From an uncultured candidate division Zixibacteria bacterium (GTDB lineage: Bacteria > Zixibacteria > MSB-5A5 > GN15 > PGXB01), in the NCBI GenBank assembly GCA_937925655.1, contig CALAMC010000065.1, positions 14,418-78,417 of the forward strand: 64,000 nt of DNA, given 5' to 3'. How positions within the stretch are numbered: the stretch's first letter is position 1; each line of letters starts with the position of its first letter. The notes under the pieces are model-generated. The model ran no database searches. It saw only the letters and a list, made by a program, of their open reading frames with translations, and was not told the DNA's origin. Of the stretch, positions 25,211 through 33,634 are shown in pieces. A program made the position numbers and the translations under genes.

Positions 25211-25241
25211 CCCTTCATTTCTAAATTGTTAATTACCTTAA

Positions 25242-25892
25242 TCAGAATGTCCTGATATCGATTCCGGTAAAAAATCCAAAATTGCCGTCGGCTTGAATTT
25301 CGGCGTAGATATGCAAATCCTGGGACATTTCGAATTTACCGCCGACATTTAATCCCGCCCGGAAATCGGATTCAGAATCAAAATCAGCGATGGAGATATG
25401 CTCCAGGCGGATATTGAATCGGGCATATGGTACAAGGCGACGTCCGGAATTGAATTTATAGGGAATCGAACCGATGGCATTGGCACCCAGATCCCAGACG
25501 CTGGCACCTTCAAGATTGGTGTATTCAAAAAAGCCGCCGAAGGCCAGATCAAAGGGGTTTTTGGTATGGCGATCGTAGTAATCCATAAATTCATATTTAA
25601 AATCCAGAGCCAATGTCAGCGAGGGGTCGGCGTCTTTGGCGTCGGGATCAAAAAATCCCAGCTTGATACGGCCTTCCGTATATTCCGAGAAACCGTACGT
25701 GATCGACCCGAACAGGGTCGTTCCATTGTCGCCGATCCCGGCGAAACCGCCGATATAACCGACACCGAAACCGCAGGCGTCGGCAGTCGAAAGATATCCA
25801 GTGGTCAATCCGAAGGTATCGCCGAAGGCAGACGAACCGGATATAATAGTTGCCGAAACCAGAATTACAGCACCCAGTTTTTTCAAATTCAT
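25242..25892 (-). CDS. Outer-membrane beta-barrel protein
   Basis: 216 residues. The signal peptide is residues 1-24 (ILVSATIISGSSAFGD). The mature chain is a series of short amphipathic strands with many Gly and aromatic residues (FGVGYIGGFAGIGDNG, SFRAGLNVGGKFEM-like segments). It ends in FFTGIDIRTF; a terminal Phe is the classic outer-membrane insertion signal. A GGAGG site precedes the ATG. A consensus promoter lies at 25926-25954, divergent from that of the sodium symporter; the two share a 12-bp inverted repeat. No specific function is readable. Confidence 0.8.
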   Translation of the reverse strand: MNLKKLGAVILVSATIISGSSAFGDTFGLTTGYLSTADACGFGVGYIGGFAGIGDNGTTLFGSITYGFSEYTEGRIKLGFFDPDAKDADPSLTLALDFKYEFMDYYDRHTKNPFDLAFGGFFEYTNLEGASVWDLGANAIGSIPYKFNSGRRLVPYARFNIRLEHISIADFDSESDFRAGLNVGGKFEMSQDLHIYAEIQADGNFGFFTGIDIRTF

Positions 25893-25925
25893 TTAATCCT
25901 CCGTATCGTAATTTTATTTTTTCAA

Positions 25926-25954
25926 AGTCTATTACTGTTGTTATACGGTGTCAA
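25926..25954 (-). promoter_or_regulatory. Promoter of the outer-membrane protein gene
   Basis: On the minus strand TTGACA (25949-25954) and TAGACT (25926-25931) are 17 bp apart. The -35 box is the inner end of one arm of the 25949-26004 inverted repeat. Confidence 0.65.
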
Positions 25955-26004
25955 CTAAAAATGTGTTCCATGACATTTTGGCCCATGGATTCTTTTAGTT
26001 GACA
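25949..26004. promoter_or_regulatory. 12-bp inverted repeat covering both divergent -35 boxes (operator candidate)
   Basis: TGTCAACTAAAA (25949-25960) and TTTTAGTTGACA (25993-26004) are perfect inverted copies, 32 bp apart. Each arm contains the -35 hexamer of one of two divergent promoters. A regulator bound to both arms could shut or balance both genes. Confidence 0.6.
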
Positions 26005-26028
26005 AGCATTTAGACACTGTCATATAAT
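25999..26028 (+). promoter_or_regulatory. Promoter of the sodium symporter
   Basis: Perfect hexamers TTGACA (25999-26004) and TATAAT (26023-26028) are separated by 18 bp. Transcription would start near 26035, about 47 nt before the chosen ATG. Confidence 0.75.
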
Positions 26029-26081
26029 CGTTGTCATTGACAAAGTCGCGAAATTTTGGCCATCCTTTGGAGGACGAATAT

Positions 26082-27641
26082 ATGGAAAAAAAGCGACAGC
26101 GTTGGGGGACTCGCCTTGGGGTCATTCTGGCCGTGGCGGGCTCGGCAGTTGGATTAGGCAATTTCCTTCGTTTTCCCACTCAAGCGGCGATGTACGGCGA
26201 AGGGGCCTTCATGATTCCTTATCTGATCGCGCTGGTCGTGGTGGGCTTGCCCCTGGTATGGGTGGAATGGACGGCCGGACGGTTCGGGGGGGGCTTTGAG
26301 CATTCCAGCGTTCCTGGCATTTTCCAATCACTCTGGAGGAAAAACCGTTTTATCAAGTACTTTGGAATCCTCGGCATTTTTGGACCTTTTTTGATTTATA
26401 TGTACTATGTTTATATCGAATCATGGTGCCTGGCCTATGCCTATTATTCGCTGACCGGTCAGCTATCCGAGATAACCTCCAGCGGCGGGTTCGTGGATTT
26501 CCTGCGCGGCCACCAGGGCATTTCGGGAGACACCGGAGCATTTGCGGGGACGGTACCCTCATTCGTATTTTTCCTGATCACGTTTTTGCTGAACATTTCC
26601 GTGACATATTTCGGCATTAAGGGTGGTATTGAAAAGTTGTGTAATATCGCTTTGCCGCTTTTGTTTTTCTTTGGCATCATTCTGGCGGTCCGCGTTATCA
26701 CGTTGTTCGCGCCGGATCCAATGCACCCCGACTGGAGTTCGATAAACGGCCTGGGCTTTTTATGGAATGCCGATTTTTCGGCGTTGAAATCGGCCAAAGT
26801 CTGGCTGGCGGCGGCGGGTCAGATATTTTTTACGCTGTCGGTCGGAATGGGCGTGATATTGACCTACTCCAGTTATCTGCAAAAAGAGGATGACATAGCC
26901 CTTTCCGGGCTGGCCGCGGCCTCGACCAACCAGTTCGCCGAGGTGGTGGTGGCCGGATGTCTGGTCGTCCCGGCGGCCTTTATATTTTTCGGTCCCGATG
27001 AAATCGTCAGCGTTGCCCAATCGGGAAGTTTCAACATGGGTTTTGTAACCATGCCTCAAATATTCAATCAAATGACATTGGGAGCGGTATTCGGCTTCCT
27101 TTGGTTTTTCATGCTTTTTCTGGCCGGGATAACGTCCTCCGTATCCCTGGCACAACCGTCGGTGGCCTTTCTGGAAGATGAATTTAACCTGACCCGTCAG
27201 AAAGCCGTAAAAATATTCGGGATTGCCGTCTTTTTGCTTTGTCAGCCCGCAATATGGTTTTTGCACCGGGGCGTGCTCGACGATTTCGATTTCTGGGGCG
27301 CCAATTTGGTAATCGTCATCGGGGCGACGCTTGAAATTATATTGCTGGCCTGGGTGTTTGGCATTGACAAAGCCTGGGTGGAACTCCATCATGGTGCAAA
27401 GTTAAAAGTCCCGCGCATATTCATGTTCATCACCAAATACATAACCCCTCTTTGCCTGCTGGGTCTGCTGGGGTGGTGGTTTGCCACGGACTGGCTGCCG
27501 GTGATCACCATGCAAGGGATCCCCGCTGAAAATGTGCCCTACGTTCTGGGCGGGCGGTTGTTATTGCTGGCCTTATTGATTCTTCTGGCGATAATGGTTT
27601 TTATCGCCTGGCGGCGGCGGGATATGAAAAAGTACTATTAG
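26082..27641 (+). CDS. Sodium-dependent amino-acid symporter (NSS/SLC6 family)
   Basis: 519 residues, eleven or twelve transmembrane helices of the LeuT fold. TM1 shows the family sequence GVILAVAGSAVGLGNFLRFP with the unwound Gly-x-Gly-Asn region, followed by GAFMIPYLIALVVVGLP and ETATIAL-like VEWTAGRFGG. TM6 and TM8 regions include FFTLSVGMGVILTYSSY and FMLFLAGITSSVSLAQ. It imports amino acids with Na+. The start at 26082 has GGAGG 8 nt upstream; an open frame from 26031 would begin before the predicted transcription start. A 42-residue small protein follows 13 nt later, as in MetP/MetS-type two-part transporters, hinting at methionine or alanine-type substrates (inference). Confidence 0.95.
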   Translation: MEKKRQRWGTRLGVILAVAGSAVGLGNFLRFPTQAAMYGEGAFMIPYLIALVVVGLPLVWVEWTAGRFGGGFEHSSVPGIFQSLWRKNRFIKYFGILGIFGPFLIYMYYVYIESWCLAYAYYSLTGQLSEITSSGGFVDFLRGHQGISGDTGAFAGTVPSFVFFLITFLLNISVTYFGIKGGIEKLCNIALPLLFFFGIILAVRVITLFAPDPMHPDWSSINGLGFLWNADFSALKSAKVWLAAAGQIFFTLSVGMGVILTYSSYLQKEDDIALSGLAAASTNQFAEVVVAGCLVVPAAFIFFGPDEIVSVAQSGSFNMGFVTMPQIFNQMTLGAVFGFLWFFMLFLAGITSSVSLAQPSVAFLEDEFNLTRQKAVKIFGIAVFLLCQPAIWFLHRGVLDDFDFWGANLVIVIGATLEIILLAWVFGIDKAWVELHHGAKLKVPRIFMFITKYITPLCLLGLLGWWFATDWLPVITMQGIPAENVPYVLGGRLLLLALLILLAIMVFIAWRRRDMKKYY

Positions 27642-27654
27642 GAGGGCGTGCGCG

Positions 27655-27783
27655 ATGACATTGGGTGGATGGATATTTTTTATTCTGGCCGGAGGAGCTA
27701 TTACCTTTATCATGATTTATAGTTACTTGAAGGTATTCAAGGATAGCGTTGAAAACGACGGAAAACAGGGATCGGATCAATAG
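27655..27783 (+). CDS. Small subunit of the NSS symporter (MetS-like)
   Basis: 42 residues. It begins MTLGGWIFFILAGGAITFI, one transmembrane helix starting right at the N-terminus, followed by a short polar tail. This matches the small accessory subunits (MetS type) found directly after NSS symporters, where they are needed for methionine or alanine uptake. A GGAGGG site lies upstream, 13 nt after the symporter stop. Its last 7 bp overlap the 3' end of the convergent response-regulator gene, an unusually tight convergent junction with no terminator between. Confidence 0.8.
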   Translation: MTLGGWIFFILAGGAITFIMIYSYLKVFKDSVENDGKQGSDQ

Positions 27784-29204
27784 ATATTGTATCGGGCGAT
27801 GCGGTCGCGTAGCGTATTGCGCGATATGCCGAGGATTTCGGATGTTTTCACCTGGTTGGAGCTGAAATGCTTCAGGCAGGATGAAATCAGGGCCTTTTCG
27901 AGGGCCGATTCCAGGAAATAGTAAATCTTTCCTTCGGATGAATTTATAAGGCGCGGCAAAATCGGGTCGATGATTTTCTTGAACAATTCGGTATAATCGT
28001 CCTGAAGATTTTCCAAATCGATTTCGACTTTGCCTTCCAATTCGGAGGCAATCGGAAAGTCCTCGGCCTGCAAAGTTTCGGTTTTGGCCATAACGCAGGC
28101 GGTGTGGACGTTATTTTCCAGCTCGCGGACGTTGCCCGGCCAGGGGTATTTGGCCAGCATGGCGGCTGCCTTAGGTGCAATTCCCTTGATTTCTTTGCCG
28201 AGTTGTCGCGAGAATTTTTGCACGAAATAGTCGGTTAAAAGAGAGATATCACCCCGGCGTTCGCGAAGCGGCGGAACGTAGATGGAAACAACCTTAAGGC
28301 GATAAAATAGGTCAACCCGGAAAGAGCCTTCCTTCATGCACTGTACCAAAGATTTATTGGTGGCGGCGATTACGCGCACGTCGACTTCGATCGATTCATT
28401 GCCGCCGACGCGTTCCAATTGTTTTTCCTGAAGGACGCGCAACAGCTTGGATTGCGTCAGAAGGGACATGTCGGCAATTTCATCGAGGAAAATCGTGCCC
28501 TGGTTGGCCTGTTCGAATTTGCCAAGGCGTTTGAAATAGGCCCCGGTAAAGGCCCCTTTTTCATGCCCGAACAATTCCGATTCCAGAAGGGTTTCGGCCA
28601 GAGCGGCACAATTCACGGAGAGAAAAGGTTTTCCGGCGCGGGCGGAATTGCGATGAATGGCACGGGCGATCAGTTCCTTGCCTGTCCCCGATTCGCCGAA
28701 TATCAACACCGCCGCGTCGGATTTGGACACCTGACCGATTAGCTTGGCGATTTCCACAATTTCGGGAGATTTCCCGACTATTTCGCCGACGCTGAATTCT
28801 TCTTCGGAAACTTTTATGTCCGACGCGGCGATTTTATGGTGGTTGAAATTACAGGCCTTATTGACGGTATTAATCAGCTTCTGTATTTCGAACGGCTTGG
28901 TGAGGTATTCATAGGCGCCTTCACGCATGGCTTCCATGGCGTTCTCGGTCGAGATAAAACCGGAAATCATGATGATGGGGATATCGATGTTATTCAGCTT
29001 GGATTGCTTGAGCAGGTCCAGACCTGACATGGTGGGCAGGTTAACGTCGAGCAGGACACAATCGATATTGGGATGTTCCTTCAGAAATTCAACCATGATC
29101 TGGCCGTCGTCCAGAAAATAAAATCTGTATCGTTCGGAATCAAAAAGGTTGGCCAGGGACCGGCTTATTTCGGGATCATCATCAATAATTAACAAGTTTT
29201 TCAT
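27777..29204 (-). CDS. NtrC-family sigma-54-dependent response regulator
   Basis: 475 residues. The receiver domain (1-120) has the phospho-acceptor Asp53 in CVLLDVNLP, the acidic pair IDDD and Lys103 in YLTKPF. The AAA+ domain (about 140-370) shows Walker A GESGTGKE (170-177), the sigma-54 contact loop GAFTGA (217-222), Walker B GTIFLDEIAD and the arginine-rich sensor LFYRLKVVSIYVPPLRER. A Fis-type helix-turn-helix ends the protein (SEILGISRNTLRDRI). It activates sigma-54 promoters when phosphorylated. No histidine kinase is adjacent, so its input is unknown. The start is at MKNLL (29204); a TTG at 29222 is the alternative. Confidence 0.96.
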   Translation of the reverse strand: MKNLLIIDDDPEISRSLANLFDSERYRFYFLDDGQIMVEFLKEHPNIDCVLLDVNLPTMSGLDLLKQSKLNNIDIPIIMISGFISTENAMEAMREGAYEYLTKPFEIQKLINTVNKACNFNHHKIAASDIKVSEEEFSVGEIVGKSPEIVEIAKLIGQVSKSDAAVLIFGESGTGKELIARAIHRNSARAGKPFLSVNCAALAETLLESELFGHEKGAFTGAYFKRLGKFEQANQGTIFLDEIADMSLLTQSKLLRVLQEKQLERVGGNESIEVDVRVIAATNKSLVQCMKEGSFRVDLFYRLKVVSIYVPPLRERRGDISLLTDYFVQKFSRQLGKEIKGIAPKAAAMLAKYPWPGNVRELENNVHTACVMAKTETLQAEDFPIASELEGKVEIDLENLQDDYTELFKKIIDPILPRLINSSEGKIYYFLESALEKALISSCLKHFSSNQVKTSEILGISRNTLRDRIARYNIY

Positions 29205-29352
29205 GCTATAACGATTCCCCAATAAATTCTTTATTTTTATCGGAAGTTCAGGGCAAATAATTAGGGTGAAAAGGGGCCAAATGCTTAATTTTTGCGCTTT
29301 GAGGGGATTTTTATCTATAATTTGGCAGTGAAGCGGAACCGGTAAATCGAGC

Positions 29353-30189
29353 CTAACGGCGCTCGTCCAGCAGAAATTTGACTACCGTCCCCGAAAGAAT
29401 GAAATTGACCACCATATCAATAATAACGCCACCGATTAACAGGTATAACATCAACTCCGGCGTAAACTTGGACACAATCGTACCGGCGTTTTCATACATA
29501 TATGAAAATGGTACCGTCAACAGATAGGGTATTAAGGCCAGGAAAAAGGAAAAAACAGGATACTCCGCGAAAAGTGATAACGATGTTCGGAGGGCCCGCA
29601 AAATGCCATTCCCATAGACAATAACAGCGGGAATAGCATAGATAAATAGCGAATATATAAAAACGGTGACAAACTTCATGGAGATGCCGAAAAGCATGAT
29701 ACGCCGGGGACTTCCCGCCAGATAGGATGAAAACAGCCCGGGAATAAATTGATTAGCGGCCAGAATCAGTGCCGAAATGAAACACCAGACAATCAGGAGC
29801 GGGAGCCATTTTTTGAAAGCGGTGGCATAATTCATTCCGACCGGAGTATCCGAATATGCCCGGACAAATAAAACCGCGGCCATACCCATGACCAGACCCT
29901 CAAACAGGACACCCAGAATATATTTTCCCCAGGCCACGACCGAGGGCATAACCAGGTAAATTCCCGGATAATGGCTCATAACTTCGACATTTCTATCCCC
30001 CAGCAGAGCCACCGACGGCTTGAGAATACTATACAATGACGGGTTGGTGAAATTGGCGGCCAGAATGACAATCGCGACCTGCAGTATAGCATAAATCGCC
30101 AGAGGAACCCATATGCCGAATCGAAACACCCGGCTAAAGGCTGCCAGATATAGCCCGATAAACCGATTTAATTTGTCAATTGCTCTCAT
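29353..30189 (-). CDS. Integral membrane protein, unknown function
   Basis: 278 residues with about six strongly hydrophobic segments (for example FGIWVPLAIYAILQVAIVIL, KKWLPLLIVWCFISALILAA, FIYSLFIYAIPAVIVYGNGI). The layout, with a YGNGILRALRTSLSLF stretch before the last two helices, resembles DUF4013/YciC-like membrane proteins in general style, but no family can be named with confidence. It follows the FN3 lipoprotein by 17 nt and is the last gene of a three-gene envelope operon. Confidence 0.7.
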   Translation of the reverse strand: MRAIDKLNRFIGLYLAAFSRVFRFGIWVPLAIYAILQVAIVILAANFTNPSLYSILKPSVALLGDRNVEVMSHYPGIYLVMPSVVAWGKYILGVLFEGLVMGMAAVLFVRAYSDTPVGMNYATAFKKWLPLLIVWCFISALILAANQFIPGLFSSYLAGSPRRIMLFGISMKFVTVFIYSLFIYAIPAVIVYGNGILRALRTSLSLFAEYPVFSFFLALIPYLLTVPFSYMYENAGTIVSKFTPELMLYLLIGGVIIDMVVNFILSGTVVKFLLDERR

Positions 30190-30206
30190 GCCCGGACCGC
30201 AATTCC

Positions 30207-31460
30207 TTATGGTACAACAATGGAAACTTCGTTGGAACCGGTCGCCAATCCCTGTTGGTCATACACAAAAACACGATAATAATATGTGCCGGCACCGGGA
30301 TTGATATCGGAAAACGTTGTTTGTGATTTGCTGGCCGTAATCCATATCACCAGATTGGTTTCGTTTGCTTGAATACCCGCCGTCTTGTCTCTATACAGGC
30401 GATATGTCTCGAAATCACTGTCGGGACTGGCCGTCCAGCTAAGCGAAATGGAGCGGTTCCCCTCGTTATCGGTCACCAATTGTACCGCCAGAGTGACGGC
30501 GACGGGCGGATTGGCTATGGTCAGATATTCGGATGCAACCAGGTCAGCCGATGAAGCATTGCCCGCAACATCCTGAAAACTTCCGGTTACCAATCCCTGG
30601 GACACTTCCAGGTTAAGGGGAATGGTATAAGCACGACTGAACAGGCGGTCGCCGGACGCGGCGTCACCGTGAGTCCCGTCGTCATACAATTCCAGATTGG
30701 AACGTCCGGGAAAAGACACACTTGCCTGTCCCCCATCTTCGGCGGCCCGAAGATAAAAGGAAATCACGTCACCCGCCGAAAAGACGGTTTCGGAGGGGCG
30801 GAAATATACAGAATCGACTTCGGCCCGGGTATCGAGAGTGATTTCGTCATAAACGGAGGTCGACGATGAAGAGCCATCGCCGAAGCGGAAGCGGGCATAA
30901 ACCCTCTTGAGGCCATCGCCTTCGGAAAGTGTAAAGTTTTTAGACGCGCTATAGTTTTCCCAGACGGCATCGTTAAACGCGACACTCTCGGAAAGTTGCA
31001 CTAACCGGGCGGCGATTGGAACCACAAAAGATATATTGACGCTGCGGTTCTTGGCATACTGGTCATTATTATTAATCAGCATCGACAGGACACCGGGAGT
31101 AGTTGTCGCAATGCGCGATTTTTCGCCTTCCAGTCCGCGGACAACAGCACTTACGGCCACGCTGTAACTTTGCCCCGAAACGAGATTATCCAGGACTTCG
31201 ACAAACAGTGAAGTCGTATCCCAAAGACTCATATGCGACAGGACGGTATCGGTCCCATAGTAAACTTTAAAATAGCTGACAACATCGGTATCGGAAACCT
31301 GCCAAGTGACCTGCAGGCCTTCATTGAAATGGACCAGGCGCAAGTCCAGAGGGACCGGCGGAGGATCAGGCAATTGAACGGATAAGCTATCCGATTCGAT
31401 ATAACGACTGCATCCGCATATTATCAAGCCCAATATGGCCAAAATTATCATTTTTTTCAT
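30207..31460 (-). CDS. Lipoprotein with fibronectin type III-like domains
   Basis: 417 residues. A signal peptide with lipobox IICGC places a lipidated Cys at residue 17. Two fibronectin-type-III-like modules are visible: residues ~35-125 (LRLVHFNEGLQVTWQVSDTD, SYSVAVSAVV) and ~320-415 (SISLSWTASPDSDFETYRLY, YYYRVFVYDQQGLATGSNE). A central beta-rich part (~130-310) contains LELYDDGTHGDAASGDRLFS, the choice-of-anchor/cadherin-like pattern of secreted repeat proteins. It probably faces the periplasm or the cell surface and binds protein or glycan. It lies between the DUF5683 protein (17 nt upstream) and the membrane protein. Confidence 0.82.
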   Translation of the reverse strand: MKKMIILAILGLIICGCSRYIESDSLSVQLPDPPPVPLDLRLVHFNEGLQVTWQVSDTDVVSYFKVYYGTDTVLSHMSLWDTTSLFVEVLDNLVSGQSYSVAVSAVVRGLEGEKSRIATTTPGVLSMLINNNDQYAKNRSVNISFVVPIAARLVQLSESVAFNDAVWENYSASKNFTLSEGDGLKRVYARFRFGDGSSSSTSVYDEITLDTRAEVDSVYFRPSETVFSAGDVISFYLRAAEDGGQASVSFPGRSNLELYDDGTHGDAASGDRLFSRAYTIPLNLEVSQGLVTGSFQDVAGNASSADLVASEYLTIANPPVAVTLAVQLVTDNEGNRSISLSWTASPDSDFETYRLYRDKTAGIQANETNLVIWITASKSQTTFSDINPGAGTYYYRVFVYDQQGLATGSNEVSIVVP

Positions 31461-31477
31461 ATTCCCTATCCTCGCTC

Positions 31478-32212
31478 CTAAAAATTACACGACAGGATAA
31501 TTTGACCGCCGCCGTGAATCAGGTCCGGTTCCAGGGTAATTTGATCGACGAGAAGGCTACCCTTCTGTTCCGGGAAAAACAACAATGCATCAAGAACACT
31601 TAACGACCAGACGGCAATAGTGGCTCCGATGGTAATGCGTCTGACATTTTCGGCATCGTAGGCATCTTTACGGGCCGCCTGCAAAAAGGGGTACAGGTTT
31701 TCCTTTTCCGTGTAAGTATTGGCGGCATTATACCGGGCCACGAGGCCGTCATAATCATCACGTTTGTCGTCGAACTTCTTATCGGCGAGCAAATAAGCGG
31801 CCGCCGAACCCGCCGCCAGAAACATGAAGGCGACGCCCTTGGTCTTTTGTTCGGCATAGGCCTGACCCCAGCCGGGAACAAATAATGATCGGAAGGCGGC
31901 CTTGAATTTTGTTTTGACGGAGAGATTAACGTCGAGCTGGGCATGATTTGATGGGCCTAAAAATACCCTGGATTTGTAAGATTCATACCCGGCTTTTTTA
32001 ATCTTAATATCAAAATTACCCTGCAAACCCTGGGAAAAGGTTATCGGCGACATTCCCCGTAGGGTCAGCGCTCCGGTCACTTCCACTTCGGCGCCGGCCG
32101 GATTAGTTCTGACGGTTAAACCCGGTCCGGGGTTTTGGGCCATTGCGGAAGAAGTGAGAAGAAGCAATGCGACTGATAAAATCCATTTAATTAACATATC
32201 CTTATTTCGCAT
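31478..32212 (-). CDS. PEGA-domain and DUF5683 membrane protein
   Basis: 244 residues. A signal peptide ending SSAMAQ is followed by a PEGA domain (about 30-95: LTVRTNPAGAEVEV, IKIKKAGYESYKSRVFL). A DUF5683-like region follows, with SLFVPGWGQAYAEQKTKGVAF, two hydrophobic helices and a long hydrophilic stretch between them. PEGA domains are usually surface or periplasmic ligand-binding modules. The ATG at 32212 has AGGAAA upstream. It begins a three-gene operon with the FN3 lipoprotein and a membrane protein and follows a strong terminator (32274-32302). Biochemical role unknown. Confidence 0.85.
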   Translation of the reverse strand: MRNKDMLIKWILSVALLLLTSSAMAQNPGPGLTVRTNPAGAEVEVTGALTLRGMSPITFSQGLQGNFDIKIKKAGYESYKSRVFLGPSNHAQLDVNLSVKTKFKAAFRSLFVPGWGQAYAEQKTKGVAFMFLAAGSAAAYLLADKKFDDKRDDYDGLVARYNAANTYTEKENLYPFLQAARKDAYDAENVRRITIGATIAVWSLSVLDALLFFPEQKGSLLVDQITLEPDLIHGGGQIILSCNF

Positions 32213-32273
32213 ATGATTTCCTTTTTTCCTATAATCGGGAAAGATATTAGTTTTTTGAATGTATTACAAGCAA

Positions 32274-32302
32274 TAAAAAATCCCGGCCCACGGGGTCGGG
32301 AT
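32274..32302 (-). terminator. Rho-independent terminator of the sugar-transferase gene
   Basis: A stem pairs 32280-32289 with 32293-32302 (one G-U), loop ACG, followed on the minus strand by a run of U (A-run 32275-32280 on plus). Confidence 0.8.
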
Positions 32303-32325
32303 CAAAATTTTCATTTGATTGTTAA

Positions 32326-33261
32326 TCAACAGGCGCCTTTGCCGGTCAAAACCACAACCACCGTGCGCATCAATATCTTAATATCGCTCCAAATCGACCA
32401 GTCACGAATGTAGTTAATATCGGCTTTGAGTTTGATAATGACCGATTGCAGAGAGCTGTCGTAGCCGCTGGAAACCTGCGCCAGACCGGTTATCCCCGGT
32501 TTGACATTGAGGCGAACACGGTATTCAGGGATTTTTTCGGCGAAGTCGGAAACGAATGTCGGACGTTCCGGCCGCGGCCCGACCATCGACATATCGCCTT
32601 TGATTACATTAATCAACTGGGGAATTTCGTCCAAGCGGGTTTTCCGCAGGAATCGTCCCAGGCGGGTGATGCGGGGGTCATTTTTGGTCGCCCAGACTGG
32701 TCCGCAATGGCGCTCGGCATCCTGAACCATCGTGCGGAATTTAATGACCTTGAAAGGCCGGCCATGGTAATCCTGGCGGCGGCGGTCGCGCACACGGCAA
32801 TCGCTGTCTACTACCGCCTTATAGGAGCGACGGTTTTTTTTGCGTCTGTTAAGCCCAACGCGGTCCTGGGTATAGAATATCGGGCCGGAACTATCAAGCT
32901 TAATCAAAAGCGGGATTATCAAGAAAAATGGAATGCATAAAATTAAACCGATTGCGGCACCCAAGATATCGAGGGCTTTCTTGAGGAACCTGTCAATCAT
33001 AGTTATAACCACCTTTAAAGGATGTTTGACATTTTCCCTGGCGATTAAGATAAAAAACAGAACAGCCGTAATAAAGAGAATACCACCGAAATATTCGGAG
33101 AAATAGAATTTAAAAGAATCCCCAATGGATGAATCCGGGCGGCGCGGCAATCTTTCCGTGCGTTCAAGACCGATGGCGGAGCCGATCGGCATGGCAAACC
33201 TGTTAGCGGTAAGAGTTGTAGCTTCCGAGGTTGGGTTATTATCAAAATCGCCTATTTTCAT
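32326..33261 (-). CDS. Polyprenyl-phosphate sugar-1-phosphate transferase (bacterial sugar transferase family)
   Basis: 311 residues. One or two N-terminal membrane segments (FGGILFITAVLFFILIA and a re-entrant helix LGAAIGLILCIPFFLIIPLL) precede the catalytic domain. This has the family motifs GPIFYTQDRVGLN, FKVIKFRTM, RLGRFLRKTRLDEIPQL and NVIKGDMSMVGPRPERP. It loads a sugar phosphate on undecaprenyl phosphate to start exopolysaccharide or O-antigen synthesis. An arginine-rich insertion (NRRKKNRRSYKA to RDRRRQDYHG) before IKFRTM is longer than usual. No other polysaccharide genes are adjacent, so it acts for an unlinked pathway. A strong terminator follows. Confidence 0.93.
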   Translation of the reverse strand: MKIGDFDNNPTSEATTLTANRFAMPIGSAIGLERTERLPRRPDSSIGDSFKFYFSEYFGGILFITAVLFFILIARENVKHPLKVVITMIDRFLKKALDILGAAIGLILCIPFFLIIPLLIKLDSSGPIFYTQDRVGLNRRKKNRRSYKAVVDSDCRVRDRRRQDYHGRPFKVIKFRTMVQDAERHCGPVWATKNDPRITRLGRFLRKTRLDEIPQLINVIKGDMSMVGPRPERPTFVSDFAEKIPEYRVRLNVKPGITGLAQVSSGYDSSLQSVIIKLKADINYIRDWSIWSDIKILMRTVVVVLTGKGAC

Positions 33262-33577
33262 TACAAACTAACCTGAAAATTTTCCTTCTAAGCAAACGGG
33301 TTTTGGACGTATTTTTCGCCGTTTTCAGCCTATTGAGCAAAAGGACTGCCAGAAAACCCCATATTGAATTAAAAATGCGCAAATATTGCGCAACCGCCTT
33401 AGTACACATTAAGATGTTATACAACAACGAGTTGATTAAACTATCAATATCCAATCTGGATTGAGTTGTATACAATTCTGATTATCCGATTTTGCAAACA
33501 GCGACATTCCTGTAAGGGCAATCATAATAGATGCACCCAGTTGCGCATTGTTTAGGAAACGAATTGCAGTTTGCAAT
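33262..33577. other. Non-coding region upstream of the sugar transferase
   Basis: No convincing gene. An 8-bp inverted repeat, TATACAAC (33418-33425) with GTTGTATA (33465-33472), spaced 39 bp, could be an operator. The region is AT-rich and must contain the sugar-transferase promoter, but no clear hexamer pair was found. Confidence 0.45.
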
Positions 33578-33609
33578 AAAAAAAGCGCCCGGGGTTTGTC
33601 CGGGCGCTT
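33578..33609 (-). terminator. Rho-independent terminator of the PorV/PorQ-like gene
   Basis: A perfect 10-bp GC-rich stem (33583-33592 with 33600-33609) has a 7-nt loop and a run of U on the minus strand (A-run 33578-33584). Confidence 0.85.
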
Positions 33610-33634
33610 AAGGGATTCTTGTGAAACTTCTCAA

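Noticed and set aside
25955..26179. 74-codon minus-strand frame
   Set aside because: It spans both divergent promoters and the start of the symporter gene, with no family features.
29223..29352. Sigma-54 (-24/-12) promoter near the response regulator
   Set aside because: GG and GC pairs with 10-bp spacing were not found; the TTGGCA-like stretch lacks the -12 element.
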